Shown: positions 18,718 to 30,100 of the stretch, in pieces | Layout: every line of letters starts with the position of its first letter | Position numbering within the stretch: position 1 is the stretch's first letter | DNA from: Niallia circulans NBRC 13626 | Lineage (GTDB): Bacteria > Bacillota > Bacilli > Bacillales > Cytobacillaceae | Direction: 5' to 3' | Assembly: GCF_001591585.1 (NCBI RefSeq) | Contig: NZ_BCVE01000009.1 | Coordinates: forward strand, 62,001-126,000 | DNA length: 64,000 bases | Notes under the pieces: model-generated | Told to the model about the DNA's origin: nothing | Databases searched by the model: none | What the model saw: only the letters and a program-made list of their open reading frames with translations | Made by a program: the position numbers and the translations under genes

Positions 18718-18746
18718 AATATAACACACTAATTTTGGGAATGCAA
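18718..18746 (-). promoter_or_regulatory. Promoter of the ROK operon
   Basis: On the minus strand TTGCAT (18746-18741) and TATATT (18723-18718) are separated by 17 bp. The predicted start is near 18711, immediately upstream of operator O2. Confidence 0.75.
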
Positions 18747-18788
18747 TATAGTTCATATGCAGCTAAAAATATTTTCTTCCTGACAAAA

Positions 18789-18824
18789 ACAAAAGAAGAC
18801 GAACCTCAATAGTTCATCTTCTTT
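18789..18824 (-). terminator. suf operon terminator
   Basis: A hairpin of about 12 bp with one mismatch: AAGAAGACGAAC on one side and GTTCATCTTCTT on the other, followed on the minus strand by TTTTG. It lies shortly after the sufB stop. Confidence 0.7.
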
Positions 18825-18834
18825 ACTGGATATA

Positions 18835-20232
18835 TTAACCGATAGAGCCTTCCATCTCGAACTTGATCAGACGGTTCATCTCTACTGCATATTCCATTGG
18901 TAATTCTTTTGTAAATGGCTCGATAAAGCCCATTACGATCATTTCTGTTGCCTCTTCTTCCGAAATACCTCTACTCATTAAGTAGAATAATTGTTCTTCT
19001 GATACTTTTGAAACTTTTGCTTCGTGCTCTAATGAAATATTATCATTTAAAATTTCATTGTATGGAATTGTATCAGATGTAGACTTGTTATCCATAATTA
19101 ACGTATCGCATTCGATATTAGAACGAGCACCGTCTGCTTTACGTCCAAAGTGAACGATACCGCGGTATGTTACTTTTCCGCCTTGTTTCGAAATAGACTT
19201 AGAAACAATTGTAGAAGATGTATTTGGAGCTAAGTGAAGCATTTTTGCTCCAGCATCTTGGTGTTGTCCTTTACCAGCAAGAGCGATAGATAAAGTCATT
19301 CCTCTTGCTCCCTCACCTCTTAAGATGACAGCAGGGTATTTCATCGTTAATTTAGAACCAATATTTCCATCGATCCATTCCATTGTAGCATTAGCATCAC
19401 AAACTGCACGCTTTGTTACAAGATTGTATACATTGTTTGCCCAGTTTTGAATCGTTGTATAACGGCAATATGCGTCTTTTTTAATAATGATTTCAACAAC
19501 GGCACTGTGAAGAGAGTTCGTTGTATAAACTGGTGCTGTACAGCCTTCTACATAATGTACACTTGCACCCTCATCCACGATGATTAATGTTCTTTCAAAT
19601 TGACCCATATTTTCGGAGTTAATACGGAAATACGCTTGTAATGGCGTGTCTACTTTAATTCCTTTTGGAACATAAATGAAAGATCCACCAGACCATACAG
19701 CTGAGTTTAAAGCAGCAAACTTATTATCCGTAGGTGGAATAACAGTTGCCCAATGCTCACGGAAAATATCTTCATTTTCTCTTAATGCAGAGTCTGTATC
19801 TTTGAAAACAATTCCCATTTTCTCAAGATCTTCCTGCATATTATGATAAACAACCTCAGATTCATACTGAGCAGATACACCTGCTAAGTATTTTTGCTCA
19901 GCTTCTGGAATACCAAGCTTATCAAATGTTTGTTTGATTTCATCTGGAACTTCATCCCAAGATCTTTCTGTTTTCTCTGATGGCTTTACATAATACGTAA
20001 TTTCATCAAAGTTTAAAGCAGAGAGATCGCCGCCCCATTGTGGCATTGGCATGTTGTAAAAATGCTCTAATGCTTTCAAACGAAAGTCTAGCATCCATTG
20101 TGGTTCAGCCTTCATTTTTGAAATTTCTTCAACGATTTCTTTCGTTAATCCACGTTTAGAACGAAAGATAGAAACGTCTTTATCTGAAAATCCATATTTA
20201 TAATCCCCAATATCGGGCATCTTTTTTGCCAT
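18835..20232 (-). CDS. sufB: Fe-S cluster assembly scaffold SufB
   Basis: 465 residues from the ATG at 20232, chosen because GGAGG overlaps the upstream ATG at 20247. Part of the SufBC2D scaffold that builds Fe-S clusters. The beta-helix core and the C-terminal [20 protein letters not shown] are typical. The order sufC-D-S-U-B is that of B. subtilis, where the system is essential; sufB is the last gene before a terminator. Confidence 0.96.
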   Translation of the reverse strand: MAKKMPDIGDYKYGFSDKDVSIFRSKRGLTKEIVEEISKMKAEPQWMLDFRLKALEHFYNMPMPQWGGDLSALNFDEITYYVKPSEKTERSWDEVPDEIKQTFDKLGIPEAEQKYLAGVSAQYESEVVYHNMQEDLEKMGIVFKDTDSALRENEDIFREHWATVIPPTDNKFAALNSAVWSGGSFIYVPKGIKVDTPLQAYFRINSENMGQFERTLIIVDEGASVHYVEGCTAPVYTTNSLHSAVVEIIIKKDAYCRYTTIQNWANNVYNLVTKRAVCDANATMEWIDGNIGSKLTMKYPAVILRGEGARGMTLSIALAGKGQHQDAGAKMLHLAPNTSSTIVSKSISKQGGKVTYRGIVHFGRKADGARSNIECDTLIMDNKSTSDTIPYNEILNDNISLEHEAKVSKVSEEQLFYLMSRGISEEEATEMIVMGFIEPFTKELPMEYAVEMNRLIKFEMEGSIG

Positions 20233-20271
20233 TTCATTTTCCTCCATTCTACATGCAACCTTGGTAGTAAA

Positions 20272-23235
<2,964 letters not shown>

Positions 23236-23254
23236 TGGTCAATCCTCCTAACAA

Positions 23255-24049
23255 TTACGCTTCTTGTTCAACAGTTTCGTCTTCAATACCAAGCTCTTTT
23301 TTAATCCAGTCATATCCTTCTGCTTCTAAGCGTTGAGCAAGCTCAGGTCCACCAGATTTAACAATACGACCTTGCATCATTACATGAACGTAGTCAGGAG
23401 TGATGTAGTTTAATAAACGTTGGTAGTGAGTGATAATTAAGCAGCCGAACTCTTCTTTACGCTCTTCACGCATTTTGTTAATTCCTTTTGAAACAACTTT
23501 CAATGCATCGATATCCAAACCAGAATCGATTTCATCTAAGATCGCAATTTTTGGATTCAACATCATTAATTGAAGAATTTCATTACGTTTCTTCTCCCCG
23601 CCAGAGAAGCCTTCATTTAGGTAACGTTGTGCCATATCTGGATCCATTTCTAGGTACTCCATGTTATCATCCATTTTACGGATAAATTTCATTAAGGAAA
23701 TTTCATTCCCTTCACCTAAACGGCTGTTTAAAGCAGAACGTAAGAAGTCAGCATTTGTTACACCACTAATTTCACTTGGGTATTGCATAGCTAAAAATAG
23801 ACCTGCACGCGCGCGCTCATCTACTTCCATTTCTAATACATCTTCGTCATCAAGACTTACATCACCGCTTGTTACTTCATACTTTGGGTGACCCATGATT
23901 GCAGAAGATAATGTTGATTTACCCGTTCCGTTTGGCCCCATGATTGCGTGAATTTCTCCACCCTTTATTTCTAAGTTAAGACCTTTAATAATTTCTTTTT
24001 CTTCGATTGAAACATGTAAATCATTAATGACTAATTTAGGTTGACTCAT
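23255..24049 (-). CDS. sufC: Fe-S assembly ATPase SufC
   Basis: 264 residues from the ATG at 24049, eight bases after GGAGG; the upstream ATG at 24064 lacks a site. ABC-type ATPase of the Suf scaffold complex, not a transporter. Walker A GPNGTGKSTL, signature FSGGEKKRNEILQ and Walker B IAILDEIDSGLDIDAL are all intact; the FSGGEKKR form is specific to SufC. First gene of the suf operon. Confidence 0.96.
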   Translation of the reverse strand: MSQPKLVINDLHVSIEEKEIIKGLNLEIKGGEIHAIMGPNGTGKSTLSSAIMGHPKYEVTSGDVSLDDEDVLEMEVDERARAGLFLAMQYPSEISGVTNADFLRSALNSRLGEGNEISLMKFIRKMDDNMEYLEMDPDMAQRYLNEGFSGGEKKRNEILQLMMLNPKIAILDEIDSGLDIDALKVVSKGINKMREERKEEFGCLIITHYQRLLNYITPDYVHVMMQGRIVKSGGPELAQRLEAEGYDWIKKELGIEDETVEQEA

Positions 24050-24420
24050 ATTATATACCTCCATAGTAAAAAGAAGTTTTGTTCACAAAATTGTCGAAAC
24101 TTCATTATCAATTTATTATCATTCTAATCTTATAACAAATAAAATCTGATAGCAACCTATTGCTTCCCGTTCAATAAGGAAAATTCGCATGAAACAAATA
24201 AATACGCTTGATTCCTTATAATTTCGCATGAGTTTGCTTTCTTTAAAATAATTTCTCTCCTTATTACGGTCCCGAACAATTCACTGGCATAAACGATAAC
24301 GATAGACTCAAAAATATATTCACTTGATAGTTTCGTTTTAGTATTTATACACGAAATAAATTTAGCCCTAGTACTTATTGGAAGACGATTCCGCTAAATA
24401 TTATTTGATCATACAAAAAT
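24050..24420. other. suf leader and intergenic stretch
   Basis: AT-rich sequence upstream of sufC. The sufC ribosome site is at the left edge. I could not place a clean promoter: a TATAAG is present near 24130 but its -35 is poorly spaced. No open frame with a ribosome site and no repeat is seen. Confidence 0.45.
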
Positions 24421-24528
24421 AAAAAATGTTCCTATAAAGACTTCTACACATGCTATATCCATTATTAATAGAATCAACTTAATTCTCAATTGGATATATA
24501 CTATATGTTTAATCTTTTATAGGAACAT
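24421..24528 (-). terminator. Long branched hairpin ending the metNPQ transcript
   Basis: ATGTTCCTATAAA (24426-24438) pairs over 13 bp with 24516-24528 around a 77-nt interior, which itself contains TATATCCA/TGGATATA and AGAAT/ATTCT. On the minus strand the closing stem is followed by TTTTTTATTTTT. Confidence 0.65.
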
Positions 24529-24539
24529 CTTCTTACTTA

Positions 24540-25388
24540 TTATTCACTAACTGGTACAACTGCACCTTTATACTCTTTATTAATGAAATCTTGAATTTCT
24601 TTAGAATGCAGTACTTCTACTAAAGTTTTAATATCTTCACGATTTTCGTCTCCTTTACGAACAGTAATGATATTCGCATATGGAGATTCGCTTCCTTCGA
24701 TTTCAATAGAATCTTTCACAGGGTTTAAGCCAGCATCTAATGCATAGTTGGCATTAATAACAACTGCATCCCCTTCATTATTATTAAAAATTTGTGGAAG
24801 TAACGCTGGCTCATAATCTGCTTTTAATTTAACATTTTTCGGATTTTCCGCAATATCTTCAATCTTTGCATTTACTTTATCAATTCCATCTTTAAGCTTA
24901 ATTAATCCACCTTTTTCTAAAAGAGACAGTACACGGCCATGTTCAGCAACAGAGTTACTAAAAATAATGGTTGCTCCATCTGGAAGCTCATCTAAACTCT
25001 TATATTTCTTAGAGAATACAGCCATTGGCTCAATATGAATTCCACCAGCATTTACAAAATCATAACCATTTTCTTTAATTTGTTGGTTTAAGTATGGAAT
25101 ATGTTGAAAATAGTTTGCATCAATTTCTTTTGATTCTAAAGCTTTATTTGGCAATACATAATCTTGGAAAGGAACGATCTCTAAATTAATTCCTTTTTCC
25201 TTCAAAATTGGTTTTGCTTTTTCCAAAATTTCAGCATGTGGTACATTGGAAGCACCTACTACTAATTTAGTTGATTCTTTGTCACTGTTAGAAGCGCCGT
25301 TTTCCTTGCTATCATCATTAGAGCTGCCGCATGCCGCAAGCACAAATACAAATGTTAATGCAATCAGTAAAGACCATAATTTTTTCAT
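24540..25388 (-). CDS. metQ: Methionine-binding lipoprotein MetQ
   Basis: 282 residues. The lipoprotein signal FVFVLAACGSS puts the mature protein on the outer face of the membrane through C20. NLPA-family substrate-binding domain with LVVGASNVPHAEIL at the start. It captures D/L-methionine for the MetNP importer. It is the last of three adjacent genes, 12 bp after metP, under an S-box riboswitch. Confidence 0.94.
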   Translation of the reverse strand: MKKLWSLLIALTFVFVLAACGSSNDDSKENGASNSDKESTKLVVGASNVPHAEILEKAKPILKEKGINLEIVPFQDYVLPNKALESKEIDANYFQHIPYLNQQIKENGYDFVNAGGIHIEPMAVFSKKYKSLDELPDGATIIFSNSVAEHGRVLSLLEKGGLIKLKDGIDKVNAKIEDIAENPKNVKLKADYEPALLPQIFNNNEGDAVVINANYALDAGLNPVKDSIEIEGSESPYANIITVRKGDENREDIKTLVEVLHSKEIQDFINKEYKGAVVPVSE

Positions 25389-25400
25389 GTGTTTTTCTCC

Positions 25401-26069
25401 TTATCTTTTGTCTATTTTTTTTGTTATAAAATCACCAATAAATTGGATGATAAAAACAATGATTAAAATAATAACAGTTGAAACAAGTGTCACATCACCA
25501 TTACCTCGTTGAAATCCTTGTAAATAGGCTAAATTCCCAAGACCGCCGGCACCAATTATTCCAGCCATTGCGGTCGATCCTACTAATGCAATTGTAGTAA
25601 CCGTAATTCCTGAAACAAGTGCTGGCATAGATTCTGGCAAAAGAACTTTAAAGATAATAGTAGTTGGTTTTGCTCCCATTGACTTTGCCGCTTCAATAAC
25701 ACCTTTATCCACCTCTCGAAGGCCAATTTCCACAAGTCTTGCATAAAATGGAGCAGCGCCAATGATTAAAGAAGGCAGCGCCGCTTTCGGTCCAATCATT
25801 GTCCCGATTAGTAAAGTTGTTAATGGGATTAATAGAACTAATAAAATAATAAAAGGAATGGAACGGAAAATATTCACGACTGCACTGATGATTCTATTAA
25901 AAAATACATTATTCCACATATTCCCTTTATCGGTTAAAAACAGCGTAATCCCAAGAATAATTCCAAGTATAAAGGTAAAAATAATCGAGAATCCAGTCAT
26001 AAATAGGGTCTCTTTCGTGGCATTCCACATTATTTCCCAATCTACATTTGGCAATAATCTTTCCATCAT
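25401..26069 (-). CDS. metP: Methionine ABC transporter permease
   Basis: 222 residues with about five membrane segments and the inner-membrane coupling loop around EAAKSMGAKPTTIIFKVLLPE. Matches the MetI/MetP permease size. Two in-frame ATGs (26069, 26066) overlap the metN stop as ATGATG, so translation is coupled to metN. Confidence 0.93.
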   Translation of the reverse strand: MMERLLPNVDWEIMWNATKETLFMTGFSIIFTFILGIILGITLFLTDKGNMWNNVFFNRIISAVVNIFRSIPFIILLVLLIPLTTLLIGTMIGPKAALPSLIIGAAPFYARLVEIGLREVDKGVIEAAKSMGAKPTTIIFKVLLPESMPALVSGITVTTIALVGSTAMAGIIGAGGLGNLAYLQGFQRGNGDVTLVSTVIILIIVFIIQFIGDFITKKIDKR

Positions 26070-27088
26070 CCTTCAATCACCTCCACACTAATTTCTTGTG
26101 CATGAAGATATTGAATAGCTTTTTCTATTTCTTGTTTCTCTCCATCTAAATGAATATATAATGTTCCATAGGATCCATGCTGTGTCGGGGAAATTTTCCC
26201 TTGAATGATATTCACAGAAACAGCAAAAGTTCGAATGAGATTGGTGATTACAGGCTGTTCAGCACTTTCGCCGACAAATCCCAGCATGACAATACTGCCT
26301 GTTTTATATTGCGCTATTAAGTGTTCAATCGTATCCTTCGCCTCTTCTGGTTCAATTACTTGTTGAACAAAACGTTTCGTAATTTCTTTCTTTGGCTGCT
26401 TAAATACATCAATCACTGGTCCTGTTTCTACTACCTTCCCGTCTTCCATCACTGCCACTCGATGACAAATCTTGCGAATAACGTGCATTTCATGGGTAAT
26501 CAACACAATAGTAAGACCAAGACGTTTATTAATGTCCACTAATAAATCTAAGATGGCATCTGTTGTTTGTGGATCCAATGCTGAGGTTGCTTCATCACAG
26601 AGAAGTACTTTCGGATCACTAGCAAGTGCTCTTGCAATCCCAACCCGCTGTTTCTGCCCACCACTTAATTGAGAAGGATAAGCATCTTCTCGTCCTTCTA
26701 ATCCAACCAGTTTGATGAGTTCTAATACCTTCTTGTCTCTTGCTGATTTTTTTACTCCCGCTATTTCTAAAGGAAAAGCAATATTTTCTTTTACGGTTCT
26801 TGACCATAGCAGATTAAAATGTTGAAATATCATACTGATTTCTTGTCTCGCCTTACGAAGTTTGCTTCCTTTTATTTTAGAAACTTCGTGACCTGCAACC
26901 GACACACTTCCAGCAGTAGGAATCTCCAATCCGTTCAGCATTCTGATTAATGTACTTTTACCTGCACCACTATATCCGATTATTCCAAATATCTCTCCTG
27001 AATCGATGGTTAAATCCACGTGATCAACCGCAGTGACCTTCCCACTTCTAGAGGAGTATACTTTTTTTACTGAGTTTACATTAATCAA
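26066..27088 (-). CDS. metN: Methionine ABC transporter ATP-binding protein
   Basis: 340 residues from a TTG at 27088; the GTG at 27097 lies inside the AGGTG ribosome site, and the TTG start gives the family N-terminus INVNSVKKVY. Walker A GYSGAGKSTL, signature [15 protein letters not shown] and Walker B VLLCDEATSALDP are intact. The C-terminal ~90 residues are the NIL methionine-sensing domain (VGESAEQPVITNLI) that inhibits transport at high internal methionine. Confidence 0.95.
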   Translation of the reverse strand: MINVNSVKKVYSSRSGKVTAVDHVDLTIDSGEIFGIIGYSGAGKSTLIRMLNGLEIPTAGSVSVAGHEVSKIKGSKLRKARQEISMIFQHFNLLWSRTVKENIAFPLEIAGVKKSARDKKVLELIKLVGLEGREDAYPSQLSGGQKQRVGIARALASDPKVLLCDEATSALDPQTTDAILDLLVDINKRLGLTIVLITHEMHVIRKICHRVAVMEDGKVVETGPVIDVFKQPKKEITKRFVQQVIEPEEAKDTIEHLIAQYKTGSIVMLGFVGESAEQPVITNLIRTFAVSVNIIQGKISPTQHGSYGTLYIHLDGEKQEIEKAIQYLHAQEISVEVIEG

Positions 27089-27179
27089 TGTATTCACCTA
27101 CTTCTTATTTAAAATCACTCTATCGATCACTATATTTAAATAGTTTTTAACAAAGCATATCATATCATTCCAGATAACA

Positions 27180-27219
27180 AAAAAACCTTTCTGCAAGAAG
27201 AGCAGAAAGGTTTTTATTA
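27180..27219 (-). terminator. S-box expression-platform terminator
   Basis: AAAACCTTTCTGC pairs with GCAGAAAGGTTTT around AAGAAGA. On the minus strand it is followed by TTTTTTTG. It sits between the SAM aptamer and metN and would end transcription when SAM is bound. Confidence 0.9.
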
Positions 27220-27235
27220 TGATTAATATCCCTTT

Positions 27236-27341
27236 CTCTCATCTATCAAAGCATGACGCTTTGTGTGAATTGGCACCGTTTCAGTATACTGACGGTTGCC
27301 GGGTTTCATAGGGCACATCCCTCCACCTCTCTTGATAAGAG
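27236..27341 (-). ncRNA. SAM-I (S-box) riboswitch aptamer controlling metNPQ
   Basis: Read on the minus strand the element starts CTCTTATCAAGAG, continues with GGTGGAGGGA, GCCC, GAAACCCGGCAACC and GGTGCCAATTC, and closes P1 with GATGAGAG. These are the conserved S-box blocks in the right order. SAM binding is expected to favour the downstream terminator and shut off methionine import. Confidence 0.97.
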
Positions 27342-27387
27342 TTTCGTTATTTATATGAAATGTAAAAATCGTTAATATGATAGATGT

Positions 27388-27416
27388 AATTTACCATTTC
27401 CCGAAATGACTGTCAA
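27388..27416 (-). promoter_or_regulatory. Promoter of the S-box metNPQ transcript
   Basis: TTGACA (27416-27411) and TAAATT (27393-27388) on the minus strand with 17-bp spacing, giving a start about 40 nt before the aptamer. The remaining bases to yusD (27417-27603) show no feature. Confidence 0.75.
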
Positions 27417-27603
27417 CACCTTTTTTAACATAATTTCTTTTCTGAATTTTCAATTAAAATAAGTTAGATTTTCTGACATAATTAATTCAATGAGAAAGCT
27501 TGGATTTAAAACCAATATGGGGAAAAATTCTTTCAAAAAAAATAACCCGAAATACCTTCACTTTTTGTTAGCAAAGGCGGATTCCAGGTAAACATCAAAA
27601 CTA

Positions 27604-27954
27604 TTATCCAGTGTGGGGAACTGAACGTGAACGGCTTAAGAAAAACAAAGATTCAAGTAAGAGGATTTTCCTTAAGGAGCCTTCTAATTGAATAGATCCA
27701 TTCTTTTTTGCTTTTCTAAGAAGAAACTCGCCTTCCATAACGAGGCTAATACTAGTCATATCCCCCGTTAACCATATATCTGGATTATCATCATCCTTCA
27801 TCCTTCTCCATGAAAAGCGATTGTTCTTAAGCTCCATATAATAGGATTCATTTTGACATGTTAACACTAAGGAAAGCGAAGCGTTTCGTAATAATGGTTT
27901 TAACGATTCTTTCCGATTCAGCTTTTCTACAAAATATTTCATCCAATCCTGCAA
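27604..27954 (-). CDS. yusD: SCP-2 sterol-carrier-like domain protein YusD
   Basis: About 116 residues with the SCP-2 fold, ending in a DNPDIWLTGDMTSISLVMEGE block typical of the family. Binds hydrophobic ligands in homologues; the bacterial role is unknown. An ATG at 27960 directly abuts AGGAG, so the TTG at 27954 is the better-spaced start. It sits between metN and yusE as in B. subtilis. Confidence 0.8.
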   Translation of the reverse strand: MQDWMKYFVEKLNRKESLKPLLRNASLSLVLTCQNESYYMELKNNRFSWRRMKDDDNPDIWLTGDMTSISLVMEGEFLLRKAKKNGSIQLEGSLRKILLLESLFFLSRSRSVPHTG

Positions 27955-28148
27955 AAGCATCTCCTACTTTCTGCCGAACAATCTTATATTACTTATTCTT
28001 GCAGCAGCAGAAAAAAACCTTTTTTAAAAGTAATCTTTATAAAAAAGGCGATTGATGCTTTTAACCATGCTAGCTTTTTAAGGGCAACATCCGTTTAATG
28101 GAATTGGCACTCTAATATAACCCTTTCATGAAAATGTCCATGTCCTGC

Positions 28149-28460
28149 TTATTTTATATAGTTATGGATAACTTCTACTAAATGAGGGACTGATTCAAAG
28201 CGATATACTTTTTCTTTTAACTCCCCCTTTTCCATAATAACTAGACAGGGAACACTTTCTACCTCATATTTTGCTGCTAAACCGGGGGCATAATTTAAAT
28301 CCATTTTTCCTAAATTCAACTCTGGCTTCATTGTATGCAATACTGTCAACATTTTTGACGCAACCATACACGTACCGCAAAGAGGAGTATACAAGTAAAG
28401 AAAGGCAGCATCTGTATCCTTTACTTGTTTCTCCCATTGATCGAGGTTCCAATCTATCAT
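28149..28460 (-). CDS. yusE: Thioredoxin-like protein YusE
   Basis: 103 residues with a thioredoxin fold. The redox site is CGTC in YTPLCGTCMVASKM, and the cis-proline appears in VESVPCLVIM. Presumably a cytoplasmic thiol-disulfide oxidoreductase; partners are unknown. Its start overlaps the yusF stop (ATGA), so both are coupled. Confidence 0.88.
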   Translation of the reverse strand: MIDWNLDQWEKQVKDTDAAFLYLYTPLCGTCMVASKMLTVLHTMKPELNLGKMDLNYAPGLAAKYEVESVPCLVIMEKGELKEKVYRFESVPHLVEVIHNYIK

Positions 28461-28810
28461 AATCCATTCATCCTTGTATCTAAATATTTTGCTTCAATCT
28501 CAATATCAGCTTGTAATAATAGGGTTGCTAAGTGACATTCAGGAGAGGCAGCAACTTCTTTATATTTGCGATCTATATAAAGGAATTCTGCTTCAGGAAG
28601 TTCTCGTTTAAACTGTTTTCTTATCTTATCTCCTGACTTATCTGCATCCACTAAGATATACACATCTTTATCCATTAGCTCGTCTAGTAATTCATCCAGC
28701 TTTGAAACTCCAATTGTTCCATTCGTACAAATAATATCGACTGGTTCACGCACAATCTTCTCTACTTTTTGTTTGTCTGATTTGCCTTCAACAATGATTA
28801 CTTTTTTCAT
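28457..28810 (-). CDS. yusF: TOPRIM-domain protein YusF
   Basis: 117 residues from the ATG at 28810, six to seven bases after AGGTG. The stand-alone TOPRIM domain has the conserved Glu in IIVEGKSDK and the DXD motif in VDADKSGDK. It resembles the small primase/RNase M5-like TOPRIM proteins; its nucleic-acid substrate is not known. Coupled to yusE; yusG, next in B. subtilis, is not seen. Confidence 0.88.
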   Translation of the reverse strand: MKKVIIVEGKSDKQKVEKIVREPVDIICTNGTIGVSKLDELLDELMDKDVYILVDADKSGDKIRKQFKRELPEAEFLYIDRKYKEVAASPECHLATLLLQADIEIEAKYLDTRMNGL

Positions 28811-28944
28811 ATTGATCACCTAAAGGAGTTATTTCATTTACTTTAACATATTCAAACAGGAAGAGAAAGAAGTAGGTTTTCTGGTATATATCGGTGATAG
28901 GAAAGACATATCGCCCCTTTATATTCTCCTAAAAATTAAAAAAA

Positions 28945-28994
28945 CCAAACAAGTATACGAAAATTTTTATTAGCATCTCCGTATACTTGTTTGG
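28945..28994 (-). terminator. gcvH terminator with conserved loop
   Basis: A perfect 15-bp stem (28945-28959 with 28980-28994) followed on the minus strand by TTTTTTTAATTTTT. The 20-nt loop, GAGATGCTAATAAAAATTTT on that strand, is nearly the same as in the lipA terminator, as are the CG closing pairs. Confidence 0.9.
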
Positions 28995-29039
28995 ATTAAT
29001 AGGTGGTTGAAATATCTTTATCCCGGTCTCTACATTAAA

Positions 29040-29423
29040 TTAGCCTTCATTTGTCATTTCTTCATACTGCTCTGCTGACATAAGCGCGTCAATATCCGCT
29101 TTATCACTTGGCTCAATAACAACCATCCATGCTTTTTCATAAGGAGATTCGTTCACAAATTCTGGATTGTCACTAAGCTCTTCATTTACTTCAACTACTT
29201 TTCCGCTGATAGGAGCATATAATTCAGAAACTGTCTTAACAGATTCTACACTTCCAAAAGGTTCATTTGCTGTTACTTCATCGCCTACTTCTGGTAGTTC
29301 AACAAATACGATATCACCTAATTCAGATTGTGCAAAATATGTAATCCCTACACGTGCGTTATCTCCTTCAACTTTTACCCATTCATGTTCTTTTGAATAT
29401 CGCAAATCCTTTGGTACTGCCAT
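29040..29423 (-). CDS. gcvH: Glycine cleavage system H protein
   Basis: 127 residues, complete H protein. It carries the aminomethyl group on a lipoyl arm attached to K63 in [12 protein letters not shown]. In B. subtilis GcvH is also the obligatory relay on which octanoyl groups are assembled and lipoylated by LipA before transfer to other complexes. Other glycine cleavage genes are not in the window. GGAGGGG lies a few bases before the ATG. Confidence 0.97.
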   Translation of the reverse strand: MAVPKDLRYSKEHEWVKVEGDNARVGITYFAQSELGDIVFVELPEVGDEVTANEPFGSVESVKTVSELYAPISGKVVEVNEELSDNPEFVNESPYEKAWMVVIEPSDKADIDALMSAEQYEEMTNEG

Positions 29424-29450
29424 TATAACCCCTCCGTATTTATCATTTTT

Positions 29451-29467
29451 ACTCTGTTAAACAGAGT
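29451..29467. repeat. Short palindrome upstream of gcvH
   Basis: ACTCTGTT, one base, AACAGAGT: a perfect 8-1-8 inverted repeat 28 bp before the gcvH start. No T-run follows on either strand, so it is more likely an operator-like site than a terminator. Confidence 0.4.
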
Positions 29468-29490
29468 TACTATTAAAAAAAGCAGGTCGC

Positions 29491-29847
29491 TTAAGCCCAA
29501 CTTTCTTTAAACATCTCTTCTTTAAAGCCTAATGTTACTTTATTTCCATCTGTAGTTAAAGGGCGTTTAATTAACATGCCATCAGAAGCAAGCAAATCTA
29601 GTAATTCCTCATCCGACGCTTCCTTTATTTTATCCTTTAATCCAAGATCTCTGTATTTCTGACCTGAAGTATTGAAGAATTTCTTTAATTCAAGGCCACT
29701 TTTTTTATACAAATCCTCTAATAACGCACGAGAAGGAGGATTGTCCACAATATGTACTTCTTCATATGACACATGATTTTCATCCAGCCACTTTTTCGCC
29801 TTGCGACAAGTTGAGCATTTTGGATACCAATAAAAAGTAACTTTCAT
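29491..29847 (-). CDS. yusI: ArsC/Spx-fold protein YusI
   Basis: 118 residues from the ATG at 29847. An arsenate reductase-like thioredoxin fold with a CSTC redox pair in YWYPKCSTCRKAKKWL and LLIKRP-type residues at MLIKRPLTTDGN. The Spx/MgsR family shares this fold, but the residues needed for RNA polymerase binding cannot be judged here. Position next to gcvH and fadE matches B. subtilis. Confidence 0.85.
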   Translation of the reverse strand: MKVTFYWYPKCSTCRKAKKWLDENHVSYEEVHIVDNPPSRALLEDLYKKSGLELKKFFNTSGQKYRDLGLKDKIKEASDEELLDLLASDGMLIKRPLTTDGNKVTLGFKEEMFKESWA

Positions 29848-30044
29848 TCCATCACCCATAATCTATGTATTTTGAAACATTCAACTAAATATTATCACAA
29901 TTTGATATAAAGTAAAACTTCAATCAGTGCCCACTTGTGCCAACTGTTATTTCCTTTCTTGCATTTTTCAGCTATTTCTTTAAGCAGGATAGATTACGAC
30001 AGAATCAAACTAGATGAATCCCTCAATCAATTGACTAAAAAGAG

Positions 30045-30076
30045 GGTTCTTCTGATTCGTTTATTCCAGAAGAACC
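30045..30076 (-). terminator. fadN-fadE operon terminator
   Basis: GGTTCTTCTG (30045-30054) pairs perfectly with CAGAAGAACC (30067-30076); on the minus strand CTCTTTTTAG follows. Confidence 0.8.
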
Positions 30077-30100
30077 TGTTTGACTATTTATGATTACGCC

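Noticed and set aside
24104-24120. Possible Fur-like site before sufC (two ATTATC hexamers)
   Set aside because: The hexamers are direct repeats 11 bp apart, not the 7-1-7 inverted repeat seen at yusU. In this AT-rich region they are likely chance.
27961-28148. Possible terminator or gene between yusE and yusD
   Set aside because: A-rich and T-rich stretches occur, but I found no stem of useful length and no open frame with a ribosome site.
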